From positions 124,001 through 188,000 of the forward strand of contig JAFVDI010000031.1 in the NCBI GenBank assembly GCA_017478485.1: a stretch of 64,000 bases of DNA. Reading direction: 5' to 3'. Below are positions 34,893 to 43,662 of this stretch, one piece after another; position 1 is the first letter of the stretch; every line of letters starts with the position of its first letter. This stretch comes from Clostridiales bacterium. GTDB taxonomy: Bacteria; Bacillota; Clostridia; Saccharofermentanales; Saccharofermentanaceae. A program made the translations under genes and the position numbers. Below the pieces are notes generated by a model. That model was given only the letters and a program-made list of their open reading frames with translations, did not search any database and was not told the DNA's origin.

Positions 34893-36785
34893 TCAGGTAT
34901 CTCCGTAGTAGCGCTCGTAGTAATCGGTGTCTATCCTGCTGATGTTGCAGAGGATCATTGGCTTTCTTCCGATCTTTGAGCTTATGAAATTCTTCAGGTG
35001 CTCCCTGAATGCGCGTTTTTCGGTAAATGCTTCGATACTGCCTTCGCGGCGGCCGGACTGGGAAAGAAGCGATTCGCACTTTTCCGCTATCTGGGCGTGG
35101 ATGACATCTTTGTTGTCCGCGCTGTCCAAAAGACCGATCGAATTGACGGAAGGAGGGCAGATGAGGTCGCCGCTTACCGAATCGATGGTAAGCGCGATGC
35201 TGACAACGCCGTCTTCACTTAGATGGATCCTGTCGTTAAGGACTTTGTCGTTGTAATCCATTGTGTTGGAACCGTCTATAAGGACAGGAGAAGCGGTAAC
35301 GTGATCGATGATCTTGGCCTCGTAGGGATTAAGCGAAAGGATGTCGCCGTTTCCGAGGATAAAGATATTGTCCTCCTCGGTTCCGAGGTTCATGGCCATC
35401 TCCTTGTGCAGGCACAGCATTCTGTATTCACCGTGAACAGGGATGAAGAAATGCGGCTTGATCAGGGTGTGGAGCATCATAAGTTCATCCCTGTATGCGT
35501 GGCCCGAAACGTGAACGTCTGCGAGAGACTGGTAGATAACGTGCGCGCCCTTCTTGTAAAGTTCGTTGATAACGCGGTAGATCGGCTTTTCGTTGCCGGG
35601 GATAGGGTCGGCGGATATGATGATCGTATCGCCTTTCTGGATGTCTACCGAACGGTGAGAGTCAAAAGCCATTCTCGTCAGGGCGCTCATGGGCTCTGCC
35701 TGGCTTCCCGTCGTGAGGATGACGATCTTGTCATCGGGGTAGTTATCTATCGATTCAATGTTGATGAGCGTGTCAGGTTTGATGTCGATGTATCCCAGTG
35801 AGTTTGCGAGGGTAAAGACCTGAACCATGCTGCGTCCCGAAAGACATACGTGCCTTCCGTATTTCTCGGCGGCAGATATGATCTGCTGCATCCTGTGGAC
35901 ATGGGATGAGAAAGTGGCGACTATGATGCGTCCCTCGGCTTTCCTGAAATAGTGCGAAAAGGCCTCGCCGACGTGCTTTTCTGAAGAGGAGAAGCCGTCT
36001 ATCTCAACGTTCGTAGATTCACACATGAAGAGCAGAACGCCTTCCTTGCCTAGTTCGCCGAATCTCTGCAGATCGATGGTTTTGCCGTTTATCGGCGTGA
36101 AATCGATCTTGAAGTCGCCCGAATGAACGACGATGCCGACAGGAGTCCTGATGGCGAGGGCATAGGAGTCAGCGATGCTGTGGTTTACCCTGATGAATTC
36201 GATGTCGAAATTATTTCCCAGCCTTATGTGGTCACCGTTCCTGCAGGTCGTGAGCTTGATGCCGTCCATAGGAACGTTCTTGTCCTGGAGCTTTAAGCGC
36301 ACGAGTTCGATCGTCATGGTGCCGCCGTATATGGGGCAGTGGAATTCGCGCAGGAAATAGGGAAGAGAGCCGATGTGGTCCTCATGTCCGTGAGTGAGCA
36401 CGATTCCCCTGAGCTTGCTCTGGTTGCGCCTTATATATGTGAAATCAGGAATGACGCAGTCTACGCCCGGCATGTTCTCGTCGGGGAAGCTCATTCCGAC
36501 ATCGACTATTACGATGTCATTTCCATATTCAAAAGCAGTCATGTTCTTGCCGATCTCGCCGAGACCGCCAAGAGGTATTATCTTCAGATCTTTACCGGGT
36601 ACATAGTCCTGATGCCTGACTCTTTGAGCCTTTTTGGCTTTTTCAGTTTTTTTCTCGCCAGCCTTGCTCTTCTGTGGCTTCTGAGGCTTTTGAGGCTTTT
36701 GAGCTTTCTTGGGATCTATCTTAAAACTGCGTGTCTTGTTTGCTTTCTGTTTTGAATTACCTTTACCTTTGTTTTCGGATTGCAT
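34893..36785 (-). CDS. rnj: Ribonuclease J
   Basis: 630 residues; a metallo-beta-lactamase-fold exo/endoribonuclease central to mRNA decay in Gram-positives. Metal ligands are in LTHGHEDHIGSLP near 131-143, with later ligands in HSGDFKID and in the SGHAYRDELM segment. The beta-CASP and C-terminal domains are present. An N-terminal extension of about 65 residues is very basic and repetitive (KPQKPQKPQK near residues 27-40) and precedes the conserved LKIIPLGGLGEIGKNM; most RNase J proteins lack it. The gene follows the 3D-domain gene by 9 bases on the minus strand, and converges with rel, 14 bases apart. Confidence 0.94.
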   Translation of the reverse strand: MQSENKGKGNSKQKANKTRSFKIDPKKAQKPQKPQKPQKSKAGEKKTEKAKKAQRVRHQDYVPGKDLKIIPLGGLGEIGKNMTAFEYGNDIVIVDVGMSFPDENMPGVDCVIPDFTYIRRNQSKLRGIVLTHGHEDHIGSLPYFLREFHCPIYGGTMTIELVRLKLQDKNVPMDGIKLTTCRNGDHIRLGNNFDIEFIRVNHSIADSYALAIRTPVGIVVHSGDFKIDFTPINGKTIDLQRFGELGKEGVLLFMCESTNVEIDGFSSSEKHVGEAFSHYFRKAEGRIIVATFSSHVHRMQQIISAAEKYGRHVCLSGRSMVQVFTLANSLGYIDIKPDTLINIESIDNYPDDKIVILTTGSQAEPMSALTRMAFDSHRSVDIQKGDTIIISADPIPGNEKPIYRVINELYKKGAHVIYQSLADVHVSGHAYRDELMMLHTLIKPHFFIPVHGEYRMLCLHKEMAMNLGTEEDNIFILGNGDILSLNPYEAKIIDHVTASPVLIDGSNTMDYNDKVLNDRIHLSEDGVVSIALTIDSVSGDLICPPSVNSIGLLDSADNKDVIHAQIAEKCESLLSQSGRREGSIEAFTEKRAFREHLKNFISSKIGRKPMILCNISRIDTDYYERYYGDT

Positions 36786-36794
36786 ATTCCCCTC

Positions 36795-37859
36795 TTACTG
36801 CTTGTAGACCTTACGATAGCATGTGTTATGGCCCTTCGCGGAATCAACATAGATATCGATCCAGTTACCCGTGAATCTTCCCGTGTCTTCAACCTTGTAA
36901 AGTCCGTCGCCGCCAAGAGGATCGTTCTCGATGTAGATCCAGGAGTTCTTGGGGAAGACTTTCCAGTCTGCAGCGCATGTGCGTCCCTGCTTGCACTTGG
37001 TGCCGGTAGCAGTGGTGGTGCTGTAGAAAGTGCTTCCGTCCTTCCTCTTGTAGAGAACAGGTCCGTAGAAAGTGATCTTGCACTTAACGCCGTTTACGGT
37101 CTTGACCGTGGTCTTCGTTGCTATCTTAGGTGTTGGTTTCTTTGTTGTTGTTTTAGGTTTTGAAGTAGGCTTCTTTGTCGGAGCCTTGGTCGGTCTCGGT
37201 AAAGACAGAGTGGTAAGAGACTGCTTAACATAGTTGCCGTCTGCTGTCTTGTACCAGCCGTTGGATGTCTTTGCGACAACGGTGATGGCCTGATTGACTC
37301 TGACTTTTCTGACGGCCTTGTAATTGGTTCCCGGGCCTGTTCTGATATTGACTGTCGTCCTTGCATAGACTGTCTTCTTGTATGCAGACTGGGTAACGGC
37401 CTTTTTGGATGCCTGCGTAGCCTGTGTCATTGATGTCGTAGGCTCAGCAGACTCTGTGGTTGTCTCGGAAGTGTCAGTTGTCTCTTCTTCGGTTTCGGAA
37501 GATGTCTCTTCGGTTTCCGTAGTCGTTGTTGTTTCTTCTTCTGTCTCTTCGGGATCTTCAGTCTCGCTTATGGTGGGATCTGTCTGTCCCAGTTTCTCCG
37601 CAGAATCACCGGATGAAGCGACAGGGTTCTTAATGTTATAGGTATCTCTGTCGGGAGCGAGCTCGGCGGGGATGACATCGTAGACATCGACCATGTCGCC
37701 CGAATCAACTCTGAGTGCCTGAACATCAGAGTAGTTAAGAATAGTATTGACCGCAATGGCAGAAGCAGCGCATAAAGCACTGACTACGAGAACGCAAACT
37801 GCGTTTACGATCTTCTGTTTTGTCAGACGGTAAGCCGTCGTGATTCCCAGTATTTTCAA
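36795..37859 (-). CDS. Secreted/membrane-anchored SH3 and 3D domain protein
   Basis: 354 residues. TM or uncleaved signal at about 17-37, then an E/T/S-rich stalk (about 90-150), a bacterial SH3 domain with VNIRTGPGTNYKAVRKV (about 169-215), a P/T/K-rich linker (about 215-245), and a C-terminal 3D (double-psi beta-barrel) domain with VEDTGRFTGNWIDIYVDS near 325-342 containing the three aspartates. 3D domains occur in lytic transglycosylase/resuscitation-type cell-wall proteins. Start is TTG (minus strand) with GGAGG six bases upstream. It is the first gene of a 3D-rnj transcript. The wall substrate is unknown. Confidence 0.85.
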   Translation of the reverse strand: MKILGITTAYRLTKQKIVNAVCVLVVSALCAASAIAVNTILNYSDVQALRVDSGDMVDVYDVIPAELAPDRDTYNIKNPVASSGDSAEKLGQTDPTISETEDPEETEEETTTTTETEETSSETEEETTDTSETTTESAEPTTSMTQATQASKKAVTQSAYKKTVYARTTVNIRTGPGTNYKAVRKVRVNQAITVVAKTSNGWYKTADGNYVKQSLTTLSLPRPTKAPTKKPTSKPKTTTKKPTPKIATKTTVKTVNGVKCKITFYGPVLYKRKDGSTFYSTTTATGTKCKQGRTCAADWKVFPKNSWIYIENDPLGGDGLYKVEDTGRFTGNWIDIYVDSAKGHNTCYRKVYKQ

Positions 37860-37921
37860 TATATTCCTCCATGATCCGCAGATGACTGCAGACTGCTTTA
37901 AAAAAGCATAATACCTACATT

Positions 37922-37930
37922 ATTATACCA
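37922..37930 (-). promoter_or_regulatory. Extended -10 promoter of the 3D-rnj operon
   Basis: On the minus strand TGGTATAAT (plus-strand 37922-37930), an exact TGnTATAAT extended -10. No good -35 is seen. It lies about 63 bases upstream of the TTG start. The same form occurs at hpf (47836-47844) and, as TGTTATAAT, at feoAB (54491-54499). Confidence 0.6.
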
Positions 37931-37999
37931 CAACCGAAAATTGTTGCATTTCTGGGGCATTTCACATTGCGAAAACGTCTGTTTTCAAGGCTTTCCGGA

Positions 38000-38788
38000 C
38001 TACTTGAAATATCCGTTTATCAGGCTGTCGATCAGTCTGACATCGAGCGGAGCTGATGCCGATTCAAATGAAAACGTCAGTCTGTCGCCTTGTATGATAC
38101 CTGCCTGATTGTATGCATTGACCCGGCTCACCATTTCATCAGCATAAGCCGGATCGTCCATCATTCCGCAGTGCTCGTGATAAATAACCTTTCCGTCGCT
38201 TACCCTGAGCATTGAAAAATCAGGATGTATCACCATGTTTCCGACTTTCAGCGGACACTCGTACCTGTAAGGGATCCCATTTGCATAAAGCCTGTCCGCT
38301 ATGATCATTTCGGATTTGGATCTGACGCGTTCTCCGCGCATGGTGATGAAGACCGGCGCGCCTTTCTTGAACGGCTTTCTGGTATAAGGCGCATCCATCC
38401 ATTTGCGGGCATCTTTCTCATTGCCGGGGATTACCGGTACCGCGTGCTTTTTCCGCTCGTCGGGGAGTTTGTCGAAAACTTCTTCCGGCAACTCATCAGG
38501 ATAGAGCTTCATCATCTTTTCGAGCGCCGCAAGCTCGCGCCTGGCTGACTTAAGGACTGATTTCAGATAGCTTTTCTGGACCAGGGCTTTGATCAGGGCG
38601 TCATCTTTTTGGGTGAGGTATATTTCTTTGCATCCATCGTTTCCGTGATAGTAATATGTTCTGCCGCCGATCTTTCTGATAATGATCCTGCCTTCAGGCA
38701 TCTGCAAAAGCTTGTCTTCAACATTCCGGACAGTCTGCAGTATCAGGTCATACCGCTCTTTCAATGTATCTCTTACACATTTGCCCAT
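38000..38788 (-). CDS. PD-(D/E)XK nuclease-like protein
   Basis: 262 residues. The N-terminal half (about 1-110) is charged and helical. The C-terminal half resembles a PD-(D/E)XK nuclease fold: VRSKSEMIIADRLYANGI (about 155-172), HPDFSML (Asp, about 189) and KVIYHEHCGMMDD (Glu, about 203). The lysine of the (D/E)XK motif is replaced by His, which occurs in some families. ATG start has AGGAGG six bases upstream. It stands alone between the 3D-rnj operon and the repeat-rich intergenic stretch. Its function is unknown; homing, anti-phage or mobile-element roles are possible but unsupported by neighbours. Confidence 0.65.
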   Translation of the reverse strand: MGKCVRDTLKERYDLILQTVRNVEDKLLQMPEGRIIIRKIGGRTYYYHGNDGCKEIYLTQKDDALIKALVQKSYLKSVLKSARRELAALEKMMKLYPDELPEEVFDKLPDERKKHAVPVIPGNEKDARKWMDAPYTRKPFKKGAPVFITMRGERVRSKSEMIIADRLYANGIPYRYECPLKVGNMVIHPDFSMLRVSDGKVIYHEHCGMMDDPAYADEMVSRVNAYNQAGIIQGDRLTFSFESASAPLDVRLIDSLINGYFK

Positions 38789-38900
38789 GTTTTGCCTCCT
38801 GTCTTTTCTGCATTATATGGGCATGCTTGAGATAAGGGAATGAAAATCGTCCAATGTGTCGAAAAATGAGACTTTTGACACAGATGAGCGGGCGGGTCCC

Positions 38901-39024
38901 CGATGGATTAGCTTTGTTGCTAATGGTTGGGCAGGCTCCCGATGGATTGGCTTTGTCGCTGATGGTTGGGCAGGCTCCCGATGGATTGGCTTTGTCGCTG
39001 ATGGTTGGGCAGGCTCCCGATGGA
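38901..39024. repeat. 39-bp tandem repeat, three full copies
   Basis: Copies begin at 38901, 38940 and 38979, with a partial copy (CGATGGA) at 39018-39024. Copies two and three are identical; copy one differs at a few positions (for example TTAGCTTTGTTGCTAATGG for TTGGCTTTGTCGCTGATGG). The unit ends GGGCAGGCTCC, and a degenerate GGGCGGGTCC precedes the array. Units directly abut without spacers, so this is not CRISPR. Confidence 0.95.
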
Positions 39025-39057
39025 CCGACTTATAAAAAACTGCTCGAAAAATGCGAA

Positions 39058-39091
39058 AAAATTATAAGAAATGGGCGATTCTTATAATTTT
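39058..39091. repeat. Perfect 13-bp inverted repeat
   Basis: AAAATTATAAGAA at 39058-39070 and its exact reverse complement at 39079-39091, around ATGGGCGA. A-rich on the left, T-rich on the right, so it may act as a bidirectional terminator, or be an inverted end of a small element. Confidence 0.85.
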
Positions 39092-39134
39092 CGGCGAAAA
39101 AAAGGGCACTTTTTTATAAGTCACAAGGGACGAA

Positions 39135-39222
39135 GGAGGGCATTGCCGATAGCTGACAAAGGATGCGGGCGGGGCACTCCTGACAGTAGCAGAGAGGGCA
39201 TTTTCGATGTCTGGCAAGGGAT
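39135..39222. repeat. Two degenerate 30-base direct repeats, 58-base period
   Basis: 39135-39164 and 39193-39222 agree at about 23 of 30 positions; both include GAGGGCATT, CGAT, CTG, CAA and GGAT. They are separated by a 28-base G/C-rich spacer. Possibly the remains of an old tandem duplication. Confidence 0.6.
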
Positions 39223-39337
39223 TGAGTGGAGAGTCTGCCGGTGTGCCCTAACGCAAAATCGATTTTTAGTAAAGCGTTTGCCGTTATTTGTCAATTGATT
39301 GTCACATCGTTGCAAGGTATGAAACATTTCCACTCGC

Positions 39338-39343
39338 TATAAT
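39338..39343 (+). promoter_or_regulatory. Candidate -10 box for the small membrane protein and proS
   Basis: TATAAT at 39338-39343, 40 bases upstream of the small gene. The best -35-like word, TTGCAA at 39310, is 22 bases away, which is too far, so the promoter is uncertain. Confidence 0.35.
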
Positions 39344-39382
39344 CTAATCACATCAGGCAGGGAGGAGGAGCTGTTCGGGAAC

Positions 39383-39547
39383 ATGTCGCTTGGCAGGGTA
39401 AGACAACCTATTCGCAGAGCTGAATACGGTACAACAGAGCATGATGTCGAGAAGCGCAGAGCTAAGATCTACATCATATGTGCACTGATACTTCTGGTTT
39501 GCGGGATTCTCGACGTTCTCTTCATTGTGGGGATCTTAGGTCTCTGA
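39383..39547 (+). CDS. Small single-pass membrane protein (54 residues)
   Basis: ATG at 39383 to TGA at 39547. N-terminal half is basic and soluble (MSLGRVRQPIRRAEY, then HDVEKRRAK); the C-terminal half is one TM helix, IYIICALILLVCGILDVLF. GGAGGAGGAG lies at 39361-39370, 12 bases before the ATG, slightly far; an in-frame CTG at 39371 is closer. A hairpin with a good T-run follows at 39562. I do not recognise the family. The good hydrophobic helix, positive-inside charge and dedicated terminator suggest a real gene. Confidence 0.6.
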   Translation: MSLGRVRQPIRRAEYGTTEHDVEKRRAKIYIICALILLVCGILDVLFIVGILGL

Positions 39548-39561
39548 CGGCAATCAAACCG

Positions 39562-39593
39562 CGGGCGCTCAAAAGGCGCCTGTTTTTGTTTTT
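39562..39593 (+). terminator. Terminator after the small membrane protein
   Basis: CGGGCGC pairs with GCGCCTG (7 bp, one G-U) around TCAAAAG, followed by TTTTTGTTTTT. It precedes proS by 80 bases, and may be an attenuator for proS; no T-box features are seen. Confidence 0.75.
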
Positions 39594-39673
39594 CGGGCTC
39601 TTTTCAAATTGCAAAAAGGCCCCTGCTCGTATATACTTACTCCCGAATATTTTATTATTTAGGGAGTAATTCG

Positions 39674-41368
39674 ATGAAAGTTTCAGAAATGTTCATGGCA
39701 ACCCAGCGTGAGATCCCGGCAGATGCCGAGATACCTTCGCATCAGCTGATGCTCAGAGCAGGCCTTATCCGCAAGGCTGCTTCGGGAATCTATTCATTCA
39801 TGCCTCTCGGATACCGCGCCTACAGAAAGGTTGAGGCAGTCATCCGTGAAGAAATGGACAGGGCGGGCGCTCAGGAGCTTATAATGCCAGCGCTTTTGCC
39901 GGCTGAAGCTTATCAGGGCTCGGGAAGATGGGAGAAGTTCGGCCCCGAGATGTTCAGACTTACTGACCGCGGCGGAAGATCTTTCTGCCTCGGCCCTACG
40001 CATGAGGAGCCTTTTACCGAGGCTGTCAGAGATACCATCAGATCTTACAAGCAGCTTCCCGTAATTCTTTATCAGATCCAGCACAAGTACAGGGACGAGA
40101 AGCGCCCGAGATTCGGCGTTATCAGGGCAAGGGAGTTCGTCATGAAGGATGCTTATTCCTTTGACGTTGACGAGGCTGGCCTTGATGTCTCTTACCAGAA
40201 GATGTATGTCGCTTACAGAAGGATCTTCGACAGATTCGGACTTGATTACACGATCGTTGACGCTGATTCAGGCGCAATGGGCGGTTCCGGTTCTCAGGAG
40301 TTTATGGTAAAGAGCGAAGTCGGCGAGGACGCGATCTGCTTCTGCGATGAGTGCGGCTATGCAGCAAACGAGGAGAAGGCAGGCTGGACAAGAGGTGCGG
40401 CAGATACTGCTGACATGCTCGAGATCGAAAAGATCCACACGCCTGACGTTAAGACCATCGAAGAGCTCTGCGGTTACCTTAACTGCGGACCTGACGCTTT
40501 CGTAAAGACCATCCTTTACAACATCGACGGCAAGTTCGTTGCCGCTATGTGCAGAGGAGACAGGGATATCAACGAGACAAAGCTCGGCAACCTTTACGAT
40601 GCAACCGAGATGGAGCTCGCAGCTTTTGCCGACGTTGAAGCCATCACCGGCGCAAAGGTCGGTTTTGCAGGCCCTGTAGGTCTTAAGCAGAAGATCGACA
40701 TCGTTGTCGATCCCGAGGTTGCCGGAATGAAGAACTTCGTTGTCGGCGCATGCGAGACAGATTATCACTTCAAGAACGTTAACATCGGCAGGGATTTCGA
40801 GGCTGATAACGTTGCAGACATCACCAACGCAAAAGAGGGCGATATCTGCCCGAAGTGCGGCAAGGGCAAGCTCGGAATGGCAAGAGGCGTTGAGGTAGGA
40901 CACATCTTCAAACTCGGAACCAAGTATTCCAAGGCCCTTGACTGCATCTACCTCGACAAGGACGGCAAGGAGCACAACATGGTAATGGGATGCTACGGCA
41001 TCGGCGTTTCCAGAGTCCTCGCTGCCATCATCGAGCAGTTCCACGATGACGACGGAATCATCTGGCCTTCTATCGTTGCACCGTATAAGGTCATGGTCAT
41101 CCCTACGAAGACGAATGACGAGGCCATCATGGGTCTTGCTGAGAAGATCTACGAGGATCTTAATGCCAAGGGTGTCGACGTCATTATCGATGACAGAAAC
41201 GAGAGACCCGGTGTCAAGTTCAAGGACTGCGATCTCATCGGTGTACCGCTCAGGATCACGGTCGGCAGAAGAGCTGCTGAAGGTATTGTCGAAGTTAAGG
41301 CAAGAAGCGGCTCCGATGCTGCAGAGATGACGGCTGACGAGGCTGTTGCTGAGGCTCTCAAGATCTGA
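39674..41368 (+). CDS. proS: Prolyl-tRNA synthetase (bacterial type)
   Basis: Class II synthetase charging tRNA(Pro). The 564-residue length and the insertion between motifs 2 and 3 (about residues 225-380, the editing INS domain) identify the bacterial form. Seen are [18 protein letters not shown], the [10 protein letters not shown] segment, motif 2 [21 protein letters not shown], and motif 3 near [20 protein letters not shown] contains a [13 protein letters not shown] and CPKCGKG pair. GGGAG precedes the ATG. Its TGA overlaps the ATG of the next gene (TGATG), giving tight translational coupling. Confidence 0.96.
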   Translation: MKVSEMFMATQREIPADAEIPSHQLMLRAGLIRKAASGIYSFMPLGYRAYRKVEAVIREEMDRAGAQELIMPALLPAEAYQGSGRWEKFGPEMFRLTDRGGRSFCLGPTHEEPFTEAVRDTIRSYKQLPVILYQIQHKYRDEKRPRFGVIRAREFVMKDAYSFDVDEAGLDVSYQKMYVAYRRIFDRFGLDYTIVDADSGAMGGSGSQEFMVKSEVGEDAICFCDECGYAANEEKAGWTRGAADTADMLEIEKIHTPDVKTIEELCGYLNCGPDAFVKTILYNIDGKFVAAMCRGDRDINETKLGNLYDATEMELAAFADVEAITGAKVGFAGPVGLKQKIDIVVDPEVAGMKNFVVGACETDYHFKNVNIGRDFEADNVADITNAKEGDICPKCGKGKLGMARGVEVGHIFKLGTKYSKALDCIYLDKDGKEHNMVMGCYGIGVSRVLAAIIEQFHDDDGIIWPSIVAPYKVMVIPTKTNDEAIMGLAEKIYEDLNAKGVDVIIDDRNERPGVKFKDCDLIGVPLRITVGRRAAEGIVEVKARSGSDAAEMTADEAVAEALKI

Positions 41369-42891
41369 TGACGGGATTTCTCCGGCGTGTAAGCGCGGCC
41401 CTTCTGAGTGCTGTCATGACAGTGTGCTTAACGGGTCCGTGCCCGTTGGTTCTCGCTGACAAAAAGAAATTCAAGCCTGAAAGCGCTTCATTTTCTTCTT
41501 ATGAGCTTGTCACATACGAGGGCGAGCCCATAAAGCTCGGCGTTGACGGCACGAGTTTTACCGTCAGCACCGATGCGACAAGCAATTTCGAGCTTGTGCT
41601 CTGCAAGGCTGATAAAGGCAATGTTGTCAGGCGTTTCAGGAGGGAGACAGGAACGTTTTCCGTTGACCTCGACGGTTACATGACCAAGAATGTCCTTTAT
41701 TACGTTGCGGTGAGCTATCAGCTCGGATCCACGGTGTATACCCAGGACGACAACTACATCTTTCTGGGTGACGACGGCAAAGTTCATTTCTACAAGTCTC
41801 CGACTTATGATTTCAATGTTGAAAGATGCTCTGAACTGAGGGATGACGAGGTCTCGCTGAAAGAGTGCCTTCAGCCTCAGAATGACATTGAGTGTGATGA
41901 CCCGATAATCATCGAATATTCCAAGACGATCTGCGACGATGCCGTGACGGACTGGGAAAAGGTGTATCAGATCTACACCTACATCACGGGTGCGATGGCA
42001 TATGATAATTCACAGACCGACAAGAGCAACAAGATGGTCTATCAGGACGGATCCATCTGCCTGCTGCGCCGCGGGATCGCAGTGTGCGAGGGCTTTGGAA
42101 ACGTTTTTACCGCTCTGTGCAGGGCGCAGGGGATCCCCGCTACCGTTGAATTCGGAGTGGGCCTTGCCAATTATGAGGAAATGATGGCTTCCAACCTTTC
42201 GGAGGATGAGACTCCGGACCATGCATGGGCGGCAGTTTACGTCGGAGGAAAATGGCGTTTTGTCGATCCTTCATATGATTCAGGCAACGCTTATGAGGGC
42301 AAGTCGTGGGACAACGGCAAGATAGTTGAGGGAACGCCTTCGTATAACTACTATCTGCTGCCGCTGGAGTCATTTTCTTACGTTCACAAGATCTGCGATG
42401 CCGATACGGTTCACGGCTATGAAAGGTCCGGAAGCTGCGGCGAAAACGCGACATTTACGATCACGCGCGACGGCACGCTCACGATCTACGGAAGCGGTAC
42501 GATACAGATGCCTTATGGCGTAAACGGCTTTTCGAGGATCGTTTTCGCGCCGGGTTCCAAGATCACATGCATCGGCAGGAAGTGTTTTTTCGACTGCGAT
42601 CTCATCACTCAGGTCATAATTCCCGATACGGTGACGGAGATAGGGCAGGAGGCATTTAACAGCTGTGAGGACCTGGAATACGTATATCTGCCCGAGGGCC
42701 TGCAGAAGATAGGCCAGGAGGCCTTCGACGTATGTGATGAGCTTGCGTATGTCAGGATCCCGGATTCGCTCAAACGACTTGGAAGCTGGGCTTTTGATGA
42801 CTGCCCGCGGCTTTATATCAGCCTTCCTTCAAAATGGAAAGGCTACGATGCCAAGTATGATGTCAAACCGATGCACACGGAATACAGGTAA
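41368..42891 (+). CDS. Secreted transglutaminase-like protein with BspA-type LRRs
   Basis: 507 residues. A signal peptide (about 1-30, ending VLADKKK) is followed by an N-terminal domain of about 150 residues, a transglutaminase-like core with Cys in VCEGFGNVFTALC (near 239), His in DHAWAAVYV (near 284) and Asp in VDPSYDS (near 299), and three LRR_5 repeats (about 400-490) of the pattern VTEIGQEAFNSCEDLEYVYLP. The lysine-rich C-terminal domain of its paralogs is absent. It is translationally coupled to proS, an odd pairing of a surface enzyme with a synthetase. Such proteins may act as peptidases or cross-linkers. Confidence 0.85.
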   Translation: MTGFLRRVSAALLSAVMTVCLTGPCPLVLADKKKFKPESASFSSYELVTYEGEPIKLGVDGTSFTVSTDATSNFELVLCKADKGNVVRRFRRETGTFSVDLDGYMTKNVLYYVAVSYQLGSTVYTQDDNYIFLGDDGKVHFYKSPTYDFNVERCSELRDDEVSLKECLQPQNDIECDDPIIIEYSKTICDDAVTDWEKVYQIYTYITGAMAYDNSQTDKSNKMVYQDGSICLLRRGIAVCEGFGNVFTALCRAQGIPATVEFGVGLANYEEMMASNLSEDETPDHAWAAVYVGGKWRFVDPSYDSGNAYEGKSWDNGKIVEGTPSYNYYLLPLESFSYVHKICDADTVHGYERSGSCGENATFTITRDGTLTIYGSGTIQMPYGVNGFSRIVFAPGSKITCIGRKCFFDCDLITQVIIPDTVTEIGQEAFNSCEDLEYVYLPEGLQKIGQEAFDVCDELAYVRIPDSLKRLGSWAFDDCPRLYISLPSKWKGYDAKYDVKPMHTEYR

Positions 42892-42900
42892 ATACCTGCT

Positions 42901-43662
42901 TTACACCTTGTCCGGATTTCCGTTCATCCAGCTCTGATGGTAATTCTTGCGCCTGTATTCTTCAGGTGTCATGCCGGTGGTCTTCTTGAAGACCTGGATG
43001 AAGTGGGACTGCGATGAGAAACCCAGATAATTTGCGACAGTCAGGGAAGATTCGTCAAGATGGCGGAGCATGTTGCAGGCGACATTGATCTTCTGATCCC
43101 TGATGTAGCGGCTTAACGTGATGCCCATTTCCTGCTTGAAGAGCTTGGAAAGGTAGCTCGAATTGAGCGACAGCGAATCAGCGATGGATTCCACCGTGAG
43201 ATTGTCCTGGATATGGGAACGTATATAGTCGATCGCAATGACGATGTGACGTGAAACGACCTTGCTCTTGGTGAGCTCGTTCATCTTGCGGCAGTAGTGA
43301 CGGAGAAGGTCCATCTGAAGCTGTCTGACTTCTTCGCCTGTGGTCGCGCTGTCGATTAGTTCAATGTAGATGTCACTTAAGGTGTAAGCGACTGAGATCT
43401 CCATGCCCTGCTCGATGCAGAAGCGGCTTACGAGCGCCGCGAGGATAACGGCATGGTATTTGCGGTCCTGGACCGGGTCATTGCTGAGCCTGCCTAAGAC
43501 CTGGCCTGCGCCGAAATTCTTAAGGCGTTCTTCAAGTGCTCTTGAATTGCCGCTGGAGACTATCTCGTAAAAATTTATCTCACGGCTGTAACTTTCGAGG
43601 CGTCCTTCGGCGTTTCCCTCATCCATAAGCCTTCTGGCCAGTTCTTTTTCAATATTGATCAT
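42901..43662 (-). CDS. AraC-family transcriptional regulator
   Basis: 253 residues. C-terminal double HTH domain (about 150-250): HIQDNLTVESIADSLSLNS, YLSKLFKQEMGITLSRYIRDQKI and ANYLGFSSQSHFIQVFKK followed by GMTPEEYRRKNY. The N-terminal 145 residues are helical and lack a visible cupin, so the effector is unknown. It converges with the preceding gene (10 bases) and is divergent from the acetyltransferase gene, a plausible target. ATG with GGAGG 11 bases upstream. Confidence 0.9.
   Translation of the reverse strand: MINIEKELARRLMDEGNAEGRLESYSREINFYEIVSSGNSRALEERLKNFGAGQVLGRLSNDPVQDRKYHAVILAALVSRFCIEQGMEISVAYTLSDIYIELIDSATTGEEVRQLQMDLLRHYCRKMNELTKSKVVSRHIVIAIDYIRSHIQDNLTVESIADSLSLNSSYLSKLFKQEMGITLSRYIRDQKINVACNMLRHLDESSLTVANYLGFSSQSHFIQVFKKTTGMTPEEYRRKNYHQSWMNGNPDKV

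Larger units (their letters stand above)
38789..39382. other. Repeat-rich non-coding stretch of about 590 bases
   Basis: No convincing gene. It contains a 39-base tandem repeat (38901-39024), a perfect 13-bp inverted repeat (39058-39091), a pair of degenerate 30-base direct repeats (39135-39164 and 39193-39222), and a TATAAT box (39338-39343). A 77-codon frame at 38854-39087 exists only because the tandem repeat is a multiple of three, and it has no ribosome site. The region could hold an RNA or a decayed element; I can name neither. Confidence 0.7.

Noticed and set aside
35223-35801. 192-codon plus-strand frame inside rnj
   Set aside because: Antisense shadow of RNase J.
38901-39024. Possible CRISPR array
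   Set aside because: Copies abut without spacers and no cas gene is near.
38854-39087. 77-codon frame spanning the 39-bp tandem repeat
   Set aside because: Open only because the repeat unit is a multiple of three; no ribosome site, and the predicted protein is a plain repeat without other features.
39548-39673. T-box riboswitch upstream of proS
   Set aside because: Region is only about 125 bases; no T-box TGGNACCGCG sequence or specifier stem is seen; it holds a plain terminator.
40268-41044. 258-codon minus-strand frame inside proS
   Set aside because: Antisense shadow of the synthetase; no independent motif or ribosome site.
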